Assembly: GCA_030068145.1 (NCBI GenBank)
Contig: JAPJBO010000685.1
Coordinates: forward strand, 62,000 to 125,999
Source: Diplonema papillatum
Lineage: Eukaryota > Euglenozoa > Diplonemea > Diplonemida > Diplonemidae
Length of the DNA stretch: 64,000 nucleotides
Reading direction: 5' to 3'
Shown: piece after piece, positions 42,501 through 52,090 of the stretch
Position numbering within the stretch: position 1 is the stretch's first letter
Layout of the letters: the number at the start of each line of letters is the position of its first letter
Made by a program: the position numbers and the translations under genes
The notes under the pieces: model-generated
Databases searched by the model: none
The model's input: the letters and a program-made list of their open reading frames with translations, nothing else
What the model was told of the DNA's origin: nothing

Positions 42501-43171
42501 CGTCGCTGTCGTTCATGGGCATCACGGGGATATCGGGTATACGGCCCAGGCCACGCTTTCGCGAGGCACACACGGGGACGATACTTGAGGAACAAGTGAA
42601 AGGAAGCGATGTAGGGACGCAGTGCCCGACGTACCCTGACTGGACGATCGGGAGAGCGGCGAGGTGGGCCCTGCCTGCCCCACCACAACTGCACCCAGAC
42701 CCCGTGCATATGCCGGGTGTCGGAAAAGAGAAGGCACTCGTCACGTGCGCGACCCATCACAAAGGGAAGTGTGAGGCGTGCAGAGCACTCGTCCGAAGGG
42801 ACGTTCCCACGGTAGAGATGTGCTGCCGGCACCATCACCACGCGAACGATGGGCAGCCGATCGCGGTGTGCACAGAGCACAGCACGACGAAGTGCGGCGA
42901 GTGCAAGACGGCGGCGGCGTGTTGCCGCAGCGGGCATCATGCCTGCCGCACGCATGGCAGAGGGACCTGCCAAGAGTGCAAAAGGCTCCCTACGCTGACG
43001 CAGAGGCGACCGGCGGCATGTTGCAGCCGCGGCCACCACCAGTCCAACAAGCCGAACGACCGGGGACCACGGGCACACCAATGCCCTCAAAAGTGGAAAA
43101 CGGGCACACGTGCCCGCCCTCGTACTCGCCGACTCAGTCTCTGGAATCGCAAGAAAGCCAAACCCCGCTAG
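39401..43171 (+). CDS. RT, CCHC finger and Cys/His tail of the non-LTR element
   Basis: The biologically meaningful part starts near 39466 (FRERLAAQRAEEAWLEW). RT motifs: KSASGVDGWRMAELRE, TRPITVTSAVYRLWACRRLA, EEGQKGFRPGHRIEDVL, GVALDFRKCFDMV (motif A), NGILQGCPVSVILINALLS, KSYADDATLLSRL (catalytic YADD) and GMELNLQKT. Then CKHCGSGDTEDEKHVFWDC (C-x2-C-x8-H-x4-C). At 42746-43040 there are three tandem copies of C-x2-H-x4-C-x2-C followed by CC-x(2-3)-HH. The frame is open throughout. It is the polymerase that primes on nicked target DNA. Confidence 0.88.
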   Translation: MGPLGHRSLQGSRTETGQLRFRERLAAQRAEEAWLEWSRVSEQYLQDAFGIPAEERGRSTGRGIKTSPKRVCITASTASDGSGAANSRQLRLRKAIHRMERICSYLAQRRGPEAVPHEVSRCWQNSRRLAQACMKDGQGTEGFPDHEEAKQLLTALREETSRLGKEGSAARFTKYRDKLNERADASRRCLTTICAGRAEPSGVLRKGAGVTANVDEMDEVLNTAWDPILRKYKDGPEPEYEPFRDRFRDHIGPHRMEAGTITGEELRILLRKKPKKSASGVDGWRMAELRELPLPLLNALADVMNLVEATGDWPASMTTALVSMVPKDESQDPLHTRPITVTSAVYRLWACRRLADIVLWQEEWIEEGQKGFRPGHRIEDVLMEIGLEMEDALLDGEPLYGVALDFRKCFDMVPREIVLRLAEDLGLHNRVLKPLRAIYRLLARRFKLPLGVGREFSVTNGILQGCPVSVILINALLSVVMKAVKKEAEGVSPKSYADDATLLSRLSEAALQKGVDVVDEFCTLTGMELNLQKTVAFSTRRRHQSTLKLRSVDALLRFSKSVKCLGVLVSTAKNRTERSDSERVEKAAALAEGLRHAPFRYEKRVRIVQSNVLPAALSGCSFAPVSKVAMKRLTTSVMGLIWGGSNPKRAREMVLNFQEKGHLTDPGTCLAYRVTTAFYAACERLPRLLPLMESIRGRYAEGDLPLGPVGLAMRSMEECGHVWGPGPLSRTLRNGATYDPLASAPSKRGHEVRADLRAKTWSRLVARRPGFEGIQRADLERTNSFWRMRECPAHTARLIRVALAGGVNTAEYTSRMRQAGAEPQAPSCKHCGSGDTEDEKHVFWDCGAYSHIRRREAHAELMAANRADWPRCTLEHGVVVPENAQFSRRLQEMMAEILAERAGLEARGWVARNPTTPWSRANAMPAEKFDHPFARIAPAWTWERNKTWGLPTFYALVAWLSDMQWTENGQASMLELAIDFELFSGLSMPLHGNAPKGVRERGNVLRCMMSALDKLAAQQGLGSCMRGERVCPTTSLSFMGITGISGIRPRPRFREAHTGTILEEQVKGSDVGTQCPTYPDWTIGRAARWALPAPPQLHPDPVHMPGVGKEKALVTCATHHKGKCEACRALVRRDVPTVEMCCRHHHHANDGQPIAVCTEHSTTKCGECKTAAACCRSGHHACRTHGRGTCQECKRLPTLTQRRPAACCSRGHHQSNKPNDRGPRAHQCPQKWKTGTRARPRTRRLSLWNRKKAKPR

Positions 43172-43242
43172 CTCCACAAATGCTCGACCTTGACGACGCG
43201 ATGGCAGGTGACGACGTCATCCGATAACCTGACTTTCAAGGA

Positions 43243-43296
43243 AGTGCATGTTAATCCGTGTGGTTCATGTACTTAAAAGAACTCAATGCTTAACGG
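43243..43296 (+). repeat. Right 54-bp flanking repeat of the non-LTR element
   Basis: Second copy of the flank at 38071-38124, two mismatches. It continues on the right into CACGTGGGCGGCCCTGAG, a host repeat also seen at 47521. Confidence 0.8.
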
Positions 43297-43575
43297 CTTA
43301 TCACGTGGGCGGCCCTGAGATTACCCCCTCAGGTGACACCACTTTGTCTTTAGCCATACTTCAACATTCTTTCGGTCGCTTTGCAATCTAAAAAGACGGA
43401 GGCAGAGTGTGTTTTTAGGGGGGTTGAACGGAATTCCTACTAGATGACCCATGCACGGGAAACGATGAAGACGCCGATAGGAACCCGGCGCGCACGGAAC
43501 GGAAACAGAACACCGCACAAAACGTCTTTTTAGCCTGCACAACACATTGAAGGGCAACCCGCAACATTGTTAGTA

Positions 43576-43970
43576 CTAAAAAGCTACTCTACGAGAAAGT
43601 ACGTAAAAATAAAAAAATAACGCTAAAAACGCGGACAACAGACCGTTACGGGCTGCAAGGCAACCCCTGCTCAACTTGTAGAGTTAAAGAACTCAATGCT
43701 CAACTTGTAGAACGTGGGGGGCCCAAGACTACACTCCACGAAGGAATGTACTTGGTGTCGTTGTAGAACGTGGGGGACCAAGACTACTACCACGAAGGAA
43801 TGTACTTGGTGTCGGTAACAAACAGTCCCGGACATGGCTAGCCATAACCCATATACAACCCGTAACCATATAGCCCTTTCTTGCTCTAATTCATGAACGG
43901 TCACACGGAGACCCTAAAACTCGGAATTTCAAGCGAACTTTAACTCTAAAAGAAGCCCTGCCGACGCTTC
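43576..43970 (+). repeat. Dispersed repeat family H, rearranged copy
   Basis: Matches 1405-1690 but carries an internal duplication of the GGACCAAGACTAC / CACGAAGGAATGTACTTGG part. A third partial copy is at 44040-44180, inside a family F element. Confidence 0.75.
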
Positions 43971-43989
43971 CCGCCTGACTTTTTCTTTT

Positions 43990-44440
43990 ACAAAAGCGCC
44001 AGCTTGGAAGGAAATGCTCGGCAAAGCCGCCAGACAAAGACTAGCCATAACCCATACCGAAAGCGTGCACAAAATATACAACCCGTAACCATATAGCCCT
44101 TTCTTGCTCTAAGAGAACCCATTTATCAACGGTCACACGGAGACCCTAAAACTCCGGAATTTCAAGCGAACTTTAGCTCTAAATAACCGAAGGGATCCAA
44201 AGTGCTGTGGCTTTTCCGTGCCGTAACTTCCGAACCACGTGTTGAACGGACGTGAGGTCATACAGGTGTACCCTATCACGACAAGACAGACAAGCACAAC
44301 AGGTCAAAGTCCTGAGCGAGAAAACAACACGAGTGAGAAAACAACACACGGAGGTGTAAGCGAAGAACAAATCAGATTGTGTTTGGATTGAATTCACCCC
44401 TCTACCTCTATATTTCTTCCCTTCCACTCGGAGTCAAAGC
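43990..44440 (+). mobile_element. Family F element interrupted by family H
   Basis: Left end AAGCGCCAGCTTGGAAGGAA at 43994 and GCCAGACAAAGA, then about 140 bp of family H, then the family F interior (ACCACGTGTTGAACGGACGT) to ATTTCTTCCCTTCCACTCGG near 44437. The F interior is thus split by H sequence. Confidence 0.55.
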
Positions 44441-44447
44441 AGCTTTT

Positions 44448-44517
44448 TTTGTAGCAGCACCTGCTCTGTAGGAAACACTTGAGGAGGCTGCCAGTTGCGA
44501 AAGCTCAAAGAAGGAAA
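44448..44517 (+). mobile_element. Family A left arm directly before an ORF
   Basis: Matches the first 70 bp of family A (GCACCTGCTCTGTAGG, GAGGAGGCTGCCAGTTGCG, AAAGCTCAAAG). The element sequence stops at AAAATG, which is the start codon of the next ORF. Confidence 0.6.
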
Positions 44518-45205
44518 ATGTCAGGTCAAAAAACCGGTGAATTTCTTATGCACCACCTACAACAACCCAGGCACACACACCCTCCTCCTCCCCAACGACA
44601 ACAGCAATCAAAAGGAACCCTGGCGACACTACCCACGATCCCGTCCAACACAACGGCATCCCTGTTGGAAGACCTCGCCGCAGCCGATGTCCGCGATGCG
44701 TTTCGGTCGTGGGGAGCGTGCGAAGCGGCCGTGAAGCTGCTGTGGGACCGGCGGATCAGCGGCGCGACCCTAGCGAAGGGACCCCGCGCCACCGAGCACG
44801 CGTGCCTGGGGACCGACCGGCACACGGCGGCGCAGGTGGCGCGGCTGGCGGGCCGCCTCCGGGCGATGGCCGAAGACGTGACCGTCACGCGGGACAGCCT
44901 GCTCTTCGTCTCCAGCGCCGAGGCAGACGCCGCGAAGGGGCTCCGCGGTTTTTACTCAAGCCACAGCGCGGGGGACAAGGAGGCGCAGGCGACCCGCATC
45001 GTGGCGAGCTACGCAGACAACCCGAGGCTGCTGTACCACAACCTGCGGGCGAAGTACAGAGAAAGCGACGCCGCCCTGTCGTTCCTGTACCCGTGGATCG
45101 AGGCTGCGCGGGCCAAGCACGCGGCGCGCCACGCCCGCGCGAAACAGCTTTGGAAGGTCTTGAAGCTTCACGGCGTGCCCATCACCGGGCAAGACTCGGA
45201 CACGG
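44518..45205 (+). CDS. Unrecognised protein, first exon
   Basis: ATG at 44518; about 229 codons to a likely donor ACGG|GTGTGT. The N-terminus is Pro/Gln/His-rich and low complexity. Then follow an acidic helical part (LLEDLAAADVRDAFRSWG), a stretch with GRLRAMAEDVTVTRDSLLF, and GFYSSHSAGDKEAQATRIVA...LLYHNLRAKYRE. The last resembles an FY-x2-H-x-P-x-K ... LL-x2-L-x2-KY helical motif seen in various protist proteins, a weak resemblance. Codon use is GC-rich like other genes here. I find no further exon. Function unknown. Confidence 0.55.
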
Positions 45206-45339
45206 GTGTGTTCAGTTTTTTTTTTTGTGTTACCAATGCATTGTTGGTACTAAAAATTAGTAGTTGGCAGCGTACGAAAAGCAACTCACCAAATCACGCA
45301 GGTGCGCACAAACCAACGGAAGCCATACTAATTTCTTTT

Positions 45340-45556
45340 GTATAAGCACCTGCTTTGTAGGAAATACTTGAGGAGGCTGCCAGTTGCAAAAGATCAAAGG
45401 AGGTAAATGTGCTGTAGCCCACACGAAACACAGGTGAATCTGGGTTCAGTGGCGGGCGTAAGCGTTCAACAAAAAAGACCCATTTTGTAGTTGTATTGTT
45501 TCTCCCCCTCTAGCCTCCTTCGAAGTAAGCACAAGGCAGCCCCTCGAGTATTTTGT
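45340..45556 (+). mobile_element. Family A element, complete copy
   Basis: Left arm AAATACTTGAGGAGGCTGCC at 45362-45381; right arm at 45535-45553 reads AAATACTCGAGGGGCTGCC on the other strand. The A-to-G change relative to the 8.2-kb copy is present in both arms. Confidence 0.7.
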
Positions 45557-46117
45557 CGTAGAAGATCTTAGAAGATTAATGCTATTCCGACGAGAACTAA
45601 CACTTGTACAAAGGTTATTGCCCCGTCGCTCCCGAGAAAAACACCGTAATTTTACCCCTCGCACGAGAATCTCTGCATGACCTTTCTACGTTTGTTACGC
45701 ACCATCAATCTGGCATCACGCAGCAGCAAGGACGAGAGCAGCGAGTACGGAGCAGCGAGACGGGCGAGGAGGAGAGTATTATTATACCAAGCCTGAAATG
45801 TTGGAGGAAATGAGAAGCTCGTCGCCGCAAACCGTGGCGTTTTCACTTGCGTCCCCGAATCCAGCTTGACGTCAAAAAAAAACGACCAGGCACTGCGTTC
45901 AACGAAAACAACTCTCTCTTCCCATCATCGTCATCGTTAGTTTTGTACCAGCCGCGGTTGTGCGAGTGACGAGCTCTTATTTTTGTATAAGCACCCTGCT
46001 TCGTCGTAACATTGCTTTGTTAACACGAAAGAGAACGCTGGCATAGCCTAACGATCATATTCACTCACTATCAATCACTAACAGGCTAGTCCTCCCCCGG
46101 CACGTCCAAACAAAAAA

Positions 46118-46246
46118 ATGGCACTTACTCGGACTGATATCCTCGAGGATGAGGTCAACTGGGGCACTGTGCCCGTTTGCAAGCCGGCACGTACAAAACA
46201 AACACACGCCTATTCTTTTTGCGATAACCAGCAACCACCTCCTTAG
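46118..46246 (+). CDS. Short ORF, 42 residues
   Basis: MALTRTDILEDEVNWGTVPV then CKPARTK and a Pro-rich end. Compare the short ORF at 28037. Might be a first exon with donor near ACGTAC; not recognised. Confidence 0.25.
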   Translation: MALTRTDILEDEVNWGTVPVCKPARTKQTHAYSFCDNQQPPP

Positions 46247-46329
46247 TGAGCACACTTGCTACAGCTAAAAAGAAACGTTGACAGCGGTTTAACCTGAACG
46301 CGTACAGGTCAAATCGCACAAAAGAAATA

Positions 46330-46552
46330 ATAATAAGCACCTGCTTTGTGGGAAATGCTTGAGGAGACTGCCAGTTGCGAAATCTCAAAGGAGGTAAATG
46401 TGCTGCAGCCCACACAAAACACAGGTAAACCTGGGTTTAGTGGCGGGCGTAAGCGTTCATCAAAAAAGACCCACTTTGTAGTTGTATCGTTTTCTCCCCC
46501 TCTAGCCTCCTTTTCGAAATGAGCACAAGGTAGTCCCTCGCGTATTTCTTCT
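46330..46552 (+). mobile_element. Family A element, complete copy
   Basis: GCACCTGCTTTGTGGGAAAT start, interior as in the 8.2-kb copy, right end CCTCGCGTATTTC. Both arms present. Confidence 0.7.
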
Positions 46553-47216
46553 TCTTCGCGCTTTCCATGCGAGCAATCATGCGGGATGGCCTTTCGGTAT
46601 CTTTTGCACAGTATCAAGATCCGGTCTGCCTTATACTTGAGTACGTGACGCCTCTCGATACCTCTCATCAAGTATCTGATTCAGGCTTCTTCTGACAGAT
46701 GATGTGCCACTTTAGGCTTTTTGTGTTTCCGACGATCCCTTTTTTTCCTTTTGTAGGAAAAGAAACTTGTTTCTTTGAAGACTAATAATAATCCGAACGA
46801 CAGGTTTGCCGCTCCCAATCCGTCCAGAGAAACAAAGTAGCTTGCTTCCACTTCATGTGGTCAGCAGCAAGATTAGCAGCTTTCTGGCTTCACCTTTTAC
46901 TCCAACCATACGGCGCGCGGCAAGCAGAGCAGGAGCGGTGGACGAGAGTGACAGACACAAGCATAGGAGTGAGGATTTTATTATGGAATATCATCGCGTC
47001 GGCCCCTCCCTGGAATGGTGGCAAGGACCCTCAAAACGCCGGGGTGCTCCGAGGAGACCCCAGGGCCTACTGTCGTGGATCCCACAAAACAGTTTCTGGG
47101 GTGCCTTGACCCCGGTCTGCCCCCAGTCTGGTCCAGCTGGACATATTCTGAAAAAAGCCTATATTATCAGGTATTACAAAGACGCTCGCATATAAATCGG
47201 CAGCCGCTGCTTAACG

Positions 47217-47420
47217 GCCCGAAGACCCGAACCACCTCGTCGGCGCCTACACCGACGCGCCGCACGCATTGGCCGATTCCTTAATGGACGCGTACTACAT
47301 GACCGCACAGGAGCTCCGCTTCCTCCGCGACTGGTCCGACGAGGCGAAGAAGGAGTTCATCACGCAGCAAGCAGCCAGCCCGACGGCAGAGGCCGCCGGA
47401 GACCCCTCCCGTTCATGATA
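47217..47420 (+). pseudogene. Partial 5' copy of the coiled-coil exon at 47.7 kb
   Basis: Codes the same start (EDPNHLVGAYTDAPHAL, with small changes, through AYYMTAQELRFLRDWSDEA to KEFITQQAA) and then breaks off after GDPS. It joins to a GCTGCTTAACGG repeat on both sides. Confidence 0.8.
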
Positions 47421-47690
47421 ACCAACTAAATTTACAATATAAAAGGTGCCCGGGATAAGTCGGCAGCCGCTGCTTAACGGCTCCGTGTACTTATGAAGTT
47501 ACTGCTTAACGGCAGTACCACGTGGACGGCCCTGAGATTACCCCCTCGTGTAGTATCTTTAACCATACTTTAACTCCCTTTTCTGTTGTAGACTTTCTTC
47601 GAGAAGACTTGATGCTCGCATCAAAACATGCATGAGAGGCAGTGTCCTGCCTAAACATGAAGCCAAGATCCCCCCCAACCCCAACCACAG

Positions 47691-48229
47691 ACCTTCCCTC
47701 TGAAGACCCGAACCACCTCGTTGGCGCCTACACCGACGCGCCGCACGCATTGGTCGATTACTTAATGGACGCGTACTACATGACCGCGCAGGAGCTCCGC
47801 TTCCTCCGCGACTGGTCCGACGAGGCGAAGAAGGAGTTCATCACGCAGCAAGCAGCCAGCGCGACGGCAGAGGCAGCCGGAGATCCGGCGTCGCCGCGGG
47901 AACGCGAGTTGCTGTGGTCGTTGCGGGAGCAGGCAGTCGAGGCGAGGGAGGCGTGGAAGTCGTTGCGGTGGAAGCACCAGGAAACCGTCCTCCGCCTGCG
48001 GGACGCCGAGGAGAGCGCGCGCACGGACAACCTGCGGGTGCAAGAGCTGCAGCGCGAGGTCGCCCGCCTGGAAGACCAGGTGCACGGCCACGCTGACACC
48101 CTCGCTCGGTTCGCCGTCGCAAGCGGGCCGGCGGCGCTGCGAACGAAGCTCGACGGTGCCCGGGACGCGATCGTGCACTCTTTAGAACACATCAGCCCTT
48201 CCGTTTCCCCTGCGAGCAGCAGGTGGTGA
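47691..48229 (+). CDS. Coiled-coil protein exon, family not recognised
   Basis: Begins after acceptor CAACCACAG and reads DLPSEDPNHLVGAYTDAPHA, YLMDAYYMTAQELRFLRDW, then a coiled coil (REQAVEAREAWKSLRWKHQE to QREVARLEDQVHGHADTLAR) and SLEHISPSVSPASSRW to TGA at 48227-48229. An ATG at 47657 in frame belongs to repeat family D and is a less likely start. AGCAG|GTGGTG just before the stop could be a donor. The 5' part is copied upstream and 3' parts several times downstream. Function unknown. Confidence 0.6.
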
Positions 48230-48499
48230 ATCAGAGAAAACGCCACACCCCCCCGAGCCGGGGTGCCAATTTGGTACAGATGGTCAGCCTTCGGGAGCGT
48301 TCCTGAGTCTGCTGGCATCGGGGTTCGCACGGCAGACTTTCTTGGAGTTCTTCGTGTCACCCCACACCCGTACGCAATCACGCTGCAAGCCCTTCCCAGT
48401 GAACGCCAAACGGGTTGTTTCTACGAGTGTGAGTCTGCCACCGCCAGTTTAACCGTTCTGCGCACTCCTTGAAAACGTCCCCTGCGAGCAGCAGGTGGT

Positions 48500-48800
48500 G
48501 AACCATAGCAGCAGGCCGTTGAAGCGAGGGAGGCTCGGAAGTTCTTGCGGTGGAAGCACCAGGAAACCGTCCTCCGCCTGCGGGATGCCGAGGAGAGCGT
48601 GCGAACGGACAACCTGCGGGTGCAGCGCGAGGTCGCCCGCCTGGAAGACCAGGTGCACAGCCACGCTGACACCCTCGCTCGGTTCGCCGTCGAGCGGGCC
48701 GGCGGCGCTGCGAACGAAGCTCGACGGTGCCCGGGACGCGATCGTGCACTCTTTAGAACACATCAGCCCTTCCGTTTCCCCTGCGAGCAGCAGGTGGTGA
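48500..48800 (+). pseudogene. Partial 3' copy of the coiled-coil exon
   Basis: Matches the exon from about AVEAREA (as AVEAREAR) to SPASSRW, with small deletions (for example after NLRVQ) that change the frame. It is the nearest and best of the downstream copies. Confidence 0.8.
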
Positions 48801-48852
48801 AGTGTGACCGCACGCCACATCTGCAAGCAATCAGCCTAGGTTCCTAGTGGGC

Positions 48853-49260
48853 GCCAAACGGGTTGTTCCGACAAGTGCGTCTGTCCTTGGAATACGTCGA
48901 CGCTTCCGTCACGCAGCAGGTGGTGGACCAGGGTCACCCTATGTCACACCCGTATGCAATAAGGCTACAGACTTTCCCAGTTAACGCCAAACGGGTTGTT
49001 CCGACAAGTGTGTCTGTCCTTGGAATACGCCGACGCTTCCGTCACGCAGCAGGTGGTGGACCAGGGTCACCCTACATGTCACACCCGTAAGCAATCAGGC
49101 TGACAGACTTTCCCAGTGGGCGCCAAAACGGGTCGTTCCGACAAGTGTGTGCTGTCCTTGGAATACGTCGACGCTTTCGTCACGCAGCAGGTGGTGGACC
49201 AGGGTCACCCTGTCACCCTACACGTCACACCCGTAAGCAATCAGGCTGACAGACTTTCCC
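48853..49260 (+). repeat. 134-bp tandem repeat, three copies
   Basis: Unit starts GCCAAACGGGTTGTTCCGAC and includes GTCACGCAGCAGGTGGTGGA, which recalls the end of the coiled-coil exon (AGCAGCAGGTGGTGAA). Starts at about 48853, 48987 and 49121. Confidence 0.85.
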
Positions 49261-49299
49261 AGTGAACGCCACACGGGTTGGGAGCCCTAGAGGTGAAGA

Positions 49300-49800
49300 G
49301 AGTGCGCGAACGGACAACCTGCGAACGAAGCTCGACGGTTCCCGGGACGCGATCGCGCACTCCTTGGAACACACCAGCCCCTCCGTTTCCCTTGCGAGCA
49401 GCAGGTGGTGAATCTGAGGTGTCACCGCTTACGGGTGCGACACACGTCGCACCCGTAAGCAACCAGCCTGGCCTACACTCGCGTATCGGGAGCGCACCTG
49501 AGCCTACTGGTATCAGGGTGTGCATCGCAGATCTTGCTTGGAGTCCTGCTTCTTGGATCCGCTGCTCACGGTCGGCTCAGTTCAGAGAGGATCATCGCTC
49601 CGGCGAAGTTGAGCGGTGTCACAACTGCCAGCGACGTCGGTTTGGGTCTCGCTGGCCGGCGAACGCCAAACGTTGTGCCGGCGTGTGTGTCTGTCGCACT
49701 ACCAGTTTTTAGCCCGACACCCTCGCTGCGAACGAAGCTCGACGGTGCCCGGGACGCGATCGCGCCCTCCTTGGAACACACCAGCCCTTCCGTTTCCGCG
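49300..49800 (+). pseudogene. Two short 3'-end copies of the coiled-coil exon
   Basis: CTGCGAACGAAGCTCGACGG followed by GATCGCGCACTCCTTGG at 49318-49412 and again at 49727-49800. These are the last 80-90 nt of the exon, separated by unrelated DNA. Confidence 0.7.
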
Positions 49801-50744
49801 GGGAAGCACGGACTCCTTTCGATTTGCCAAGCCTAGCCGGTACAAAGAGATACGCGAGACATCAACTTTGGGGGAGACCTACACGCGATCCAAGCTGCCT
49901 GGGGAAACGTTTGCCGGAAAAGGGTTGCAGATAGGATATCTAACACGAGCCATCAACGACCTAAGCTTTGCTACACGGGGGCCTCAGCCTTCCCCGGGAA
50001 GTGGCGTATGCTCTTTACGCTGCCTGGGTGCGCCGGCAATGCCGGGATTCACACACCGTCCACGTTTTGCAGCTGGACGGAGGACAGAGGCGATGTTAAA
50101 CGGCATAGTAGCAGTTTGCTCCAAAGACAGCTGGAATGACGCCAAACCCGTGTACCCTCAGGACGTAGCCTTCGCTCAATGGAAGCTGAAGTTTCCCATC
50201 AAGGTGTTAGCCGCCGCCGTAGGCCGCGCAGTCGCGAGGAAGAAGAGGGCCCGCAGCGTTACAAGGCGGCGATCCCCCGCGAGACGAGCTCGCCCGCCGG
50301 CCAGAGCGCCCGCTGCAGCACCAACTCCGGTGCCGCCACTCACTGTAGCAGAGCCGCAACCCGCAGCGCGCCTCCGGAGCGACTTACGCCCGCCGTAGCA
50401 GTGCGAAGAGAAGTGAGGAGACCGGCAACTCCCCGGAGAGATGGTCCCTGCACTCTAACTCGTCTCTCTCTCTCTCTCTCAACTTCTCGAGCGACCGAAA
50501 AACTAACTTCCGCTCTACAGCACTGGCCAGGCACCCCAGCCAGTCTGCAGCCCTCCGCAGACAGAACCCTACGTTATACTATAGACATCCCCTCAAAAAC
50601 CGAACCGCTTCACCGCTCTCTTCCGTGGCGGCAGAACAACCAACGTTAACCGTCAACTGCACACGGACAAAGTAGTGTACAAAAGAGGCATTTCTTTTTC
50701 CCGTTTGCTTTTCCAGGGTCCGCAACCGCGTTAGCTAAGTGAAA

Positions 50745-50975
50745 AATGCTGGGCATCAGCGTACTGCTGGTATTCAGAAGGCTGGGCTGAACCCCTCGCA
50801 TCAAGACCTGTGCTCTATGAACGGTGGTAAATAAATAACGGGTGCCTTGCAAGTAATCTCTTCATCGGGATGAAAGCGCTTACGCGTGCACCATACGCAT
50901 ACGGGTCGACCACCGATGTTACTGTGAACAAACCAGCGTGCCCAAAGCAGGCGTTCGCCGTGAATGAAACTGGTG
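50745..50975 (+). rRNA. 18S rRNA V4-region fragment, forward strand
   Basis: GCTGGGCTGAACCCCTCGCA, CTGTGCTCTATGAACGGTGG, CTTGCAAGTAATCTCTTCAT and CCAAAGCAGGCGTTCGCC match the minus-strand pieces at 28.2-28.3 and 25.7-25.9 kb in correct order. It shows the intact order without the 2.3-kb insertion. Confidence 0.85.
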
Positions 50976-51154
50976 CTCTGTGTGGCGACCGAACATCGGA
51001 TGTAATGCGAAGGAATTGAGAGGCTAACCTTTATCGCATGACTGGACGAAACACGGGTCCGAGGGGGATGCTGACGGAATCAGTGCCAGAATCGGCCGGC
51101 GACAGGATCAGACAGAATCAAGAGTTTGTGACAGGATCGGGGCACAAAAGAAGC

Positions 51155-51260
51155 AATGGATGATATCTAAACCTGTCAATGAACGCAATTGGGGGACCAA
51201 TAGCGTAATAAGCGAGGTGGCCCAGTTTGCTGGGCATCAGCGTACTGCTGGTATTCGGTA
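51155..51260 (+). rRNA. 18S rRNA fragment upstream of LACTB2-like gene
   Basis: GGATGATATCTAAACCTGTC, AACGCAATTGGGGGACC, then a deletion of the 530 loop to CCAATAGCGTAATAAG, and GGCCCAGTTTGCTGGGCATC. The region overlaps in 18S with the start of the 50745 fragment, so order is scrambled. Confidence 0.75.
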
Positions 51261-51341
51261 CTCAGCGCAAAAGGTCGAAAGGCACGTCCCACGGGATTGT
51301 CGGAAACACAAAAAAAAGAAAAAGAAAATAAAGAGTGAACC

Positions 51342-51798
51342 ATGCATTCGCACTTCTCGAAGGGGCTCGAAAAGCTGGCCGTGGTGGAACGTGTGACCCC
51401 GCTGGTGACCCGCGTGATGGGCTACAACCCGGGGCGGTTCACGCTGCAAGGCACGAACACGTACCTGGTCGGCTCCGGGGCCGAGCGCATCCTCGTCGAC
51501 ACCGGCGAAGGGAGGCCGGAGTTCGTCTCGACTCTGCAAGAGTACTTGGCGGCGGAGCCGGCCAAGATAGGCAAGGTGGTGCTGACCCACTGGCACCCGG
51601 ACCACATCGGGGGGCTCGCCGACGTGCTGGGCAGTGGGTTGACCGTCAACGCGGCGCCGGTGTACAAGATGCCCGAGACCCACCACGACCGCGTCGCATT
51701 CGCGAAGATCGGATACGACCCCAGCGGGCTGACCGCCATCTCCAACGGCGACACGATAGCAACCGAGGGAGCCACCCTCCGGGCCGTCCACACGCCTG
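51342..51798 (+). CDS. LACTB2: LACTB2-like metallo-beta-lactamase, exon 1
   Basis: ATG at 51342. Codes MHSHFSKGLEKLAVVERVTP, VTRVMGYNPGRFTLQGTNTYLVG, ILVDTGEG, then the metal motif LTHWHPDHIGG (residues 81-91), and ends at AVHTPG. The donor CCTG|GTCTGT is in phase 1 and fits exon 2 exactly. LACTB2 enzymes hydrolyse RNA or related esters with two zinc ions; in animals the protein is mitochondrial. The five-residue HxHxDH signature is intact. Total protein 335 residues, against 288 in human. Confidence 0.92.
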
Positions 51799-51845
51799 GT
51801 CTGTCCACCTGTTCTTTTCTATATGCACCCGCTTTGTAAGAAATA

Positions 51846-51974
51846 AAAGGGGGGGGGTCGAATATTAACACCTGTGCTATTATTGGATTGGTAGCCGAAC
51901 AGTAGCAGGATCAAATAGTGGTAGTGTTTTTAGACAACCAGACGTGTGTCAAATAACTGTTATTATTCGACCCC
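51846..51974. mobile_element. TA-type MITE, second copy, in LACTB2-like intron
   Basis: Starts AAAGGGGGGGGGTCGAATAT after a TA and ends TGTTATTATTCGACCCC, giving inverted ends of about 16 bp (GGGGTCGAATAnTAAC). The interior (GTAGCCGAACAGTAGCAGG) is shared with 28485-28631. Confidence 0.75.
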
Positions 51975-51978
51975 GCGG

Positions 51979-52055
51979 AAAAAAAAAAAAAAAAAAAGAA
52001 GAAACCTCCACAAAGTCATAGCCACGAGGCGACCGATTGGCAAAAAACTGCCGTC

Positions 52056-52089
<34 letters not shown>
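51979..52089 (+). repeat. Two poly(A) tracts in the LACTB2-like intron
   Basis: A-rich runs of about 20 nt (from 51980) and about 31 nt (from 52059) separated by about 60 bp of unrelated DNA. They follow the MITE; they may be retrocopy tails or simple repeats. Confidence 0.6.

Positions 52090-52090
<1 letters not shown>

Larger units (their letters stand above)
38125..43242 (+). mobile_element. Non-LTR retrotransposon with APE endonuclease, RT and 2A
   Basis: A 5.1-kb element between two 54-bp direct repeats. It encodes, from 5' to 3', a Pro/Ser/Gln-rich leader peptide, a 2A motif, an APE-type endonuclease, RT with YADD, a CCHC finger and a Cys/His-rich tail. There is no poly(A) tail and no RNase H that I can see. 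A frame change near 39466 separates the endonuclease from RT. Confidence 0.88.

Noticed and set aside
41434-43177. Long reverse ORFs opposite the RT protein
   Set aside because: Shadows of the RT reading frame with no motifs.
49616-50398. 260-codon ORF ending in a basic Ala/Arg/Pro-rich tail
   Set aside because: Begins inside a partial exon copy and shows no domain or splice logic; the tail is low complexity. A real exon inside it cannot be excluded.
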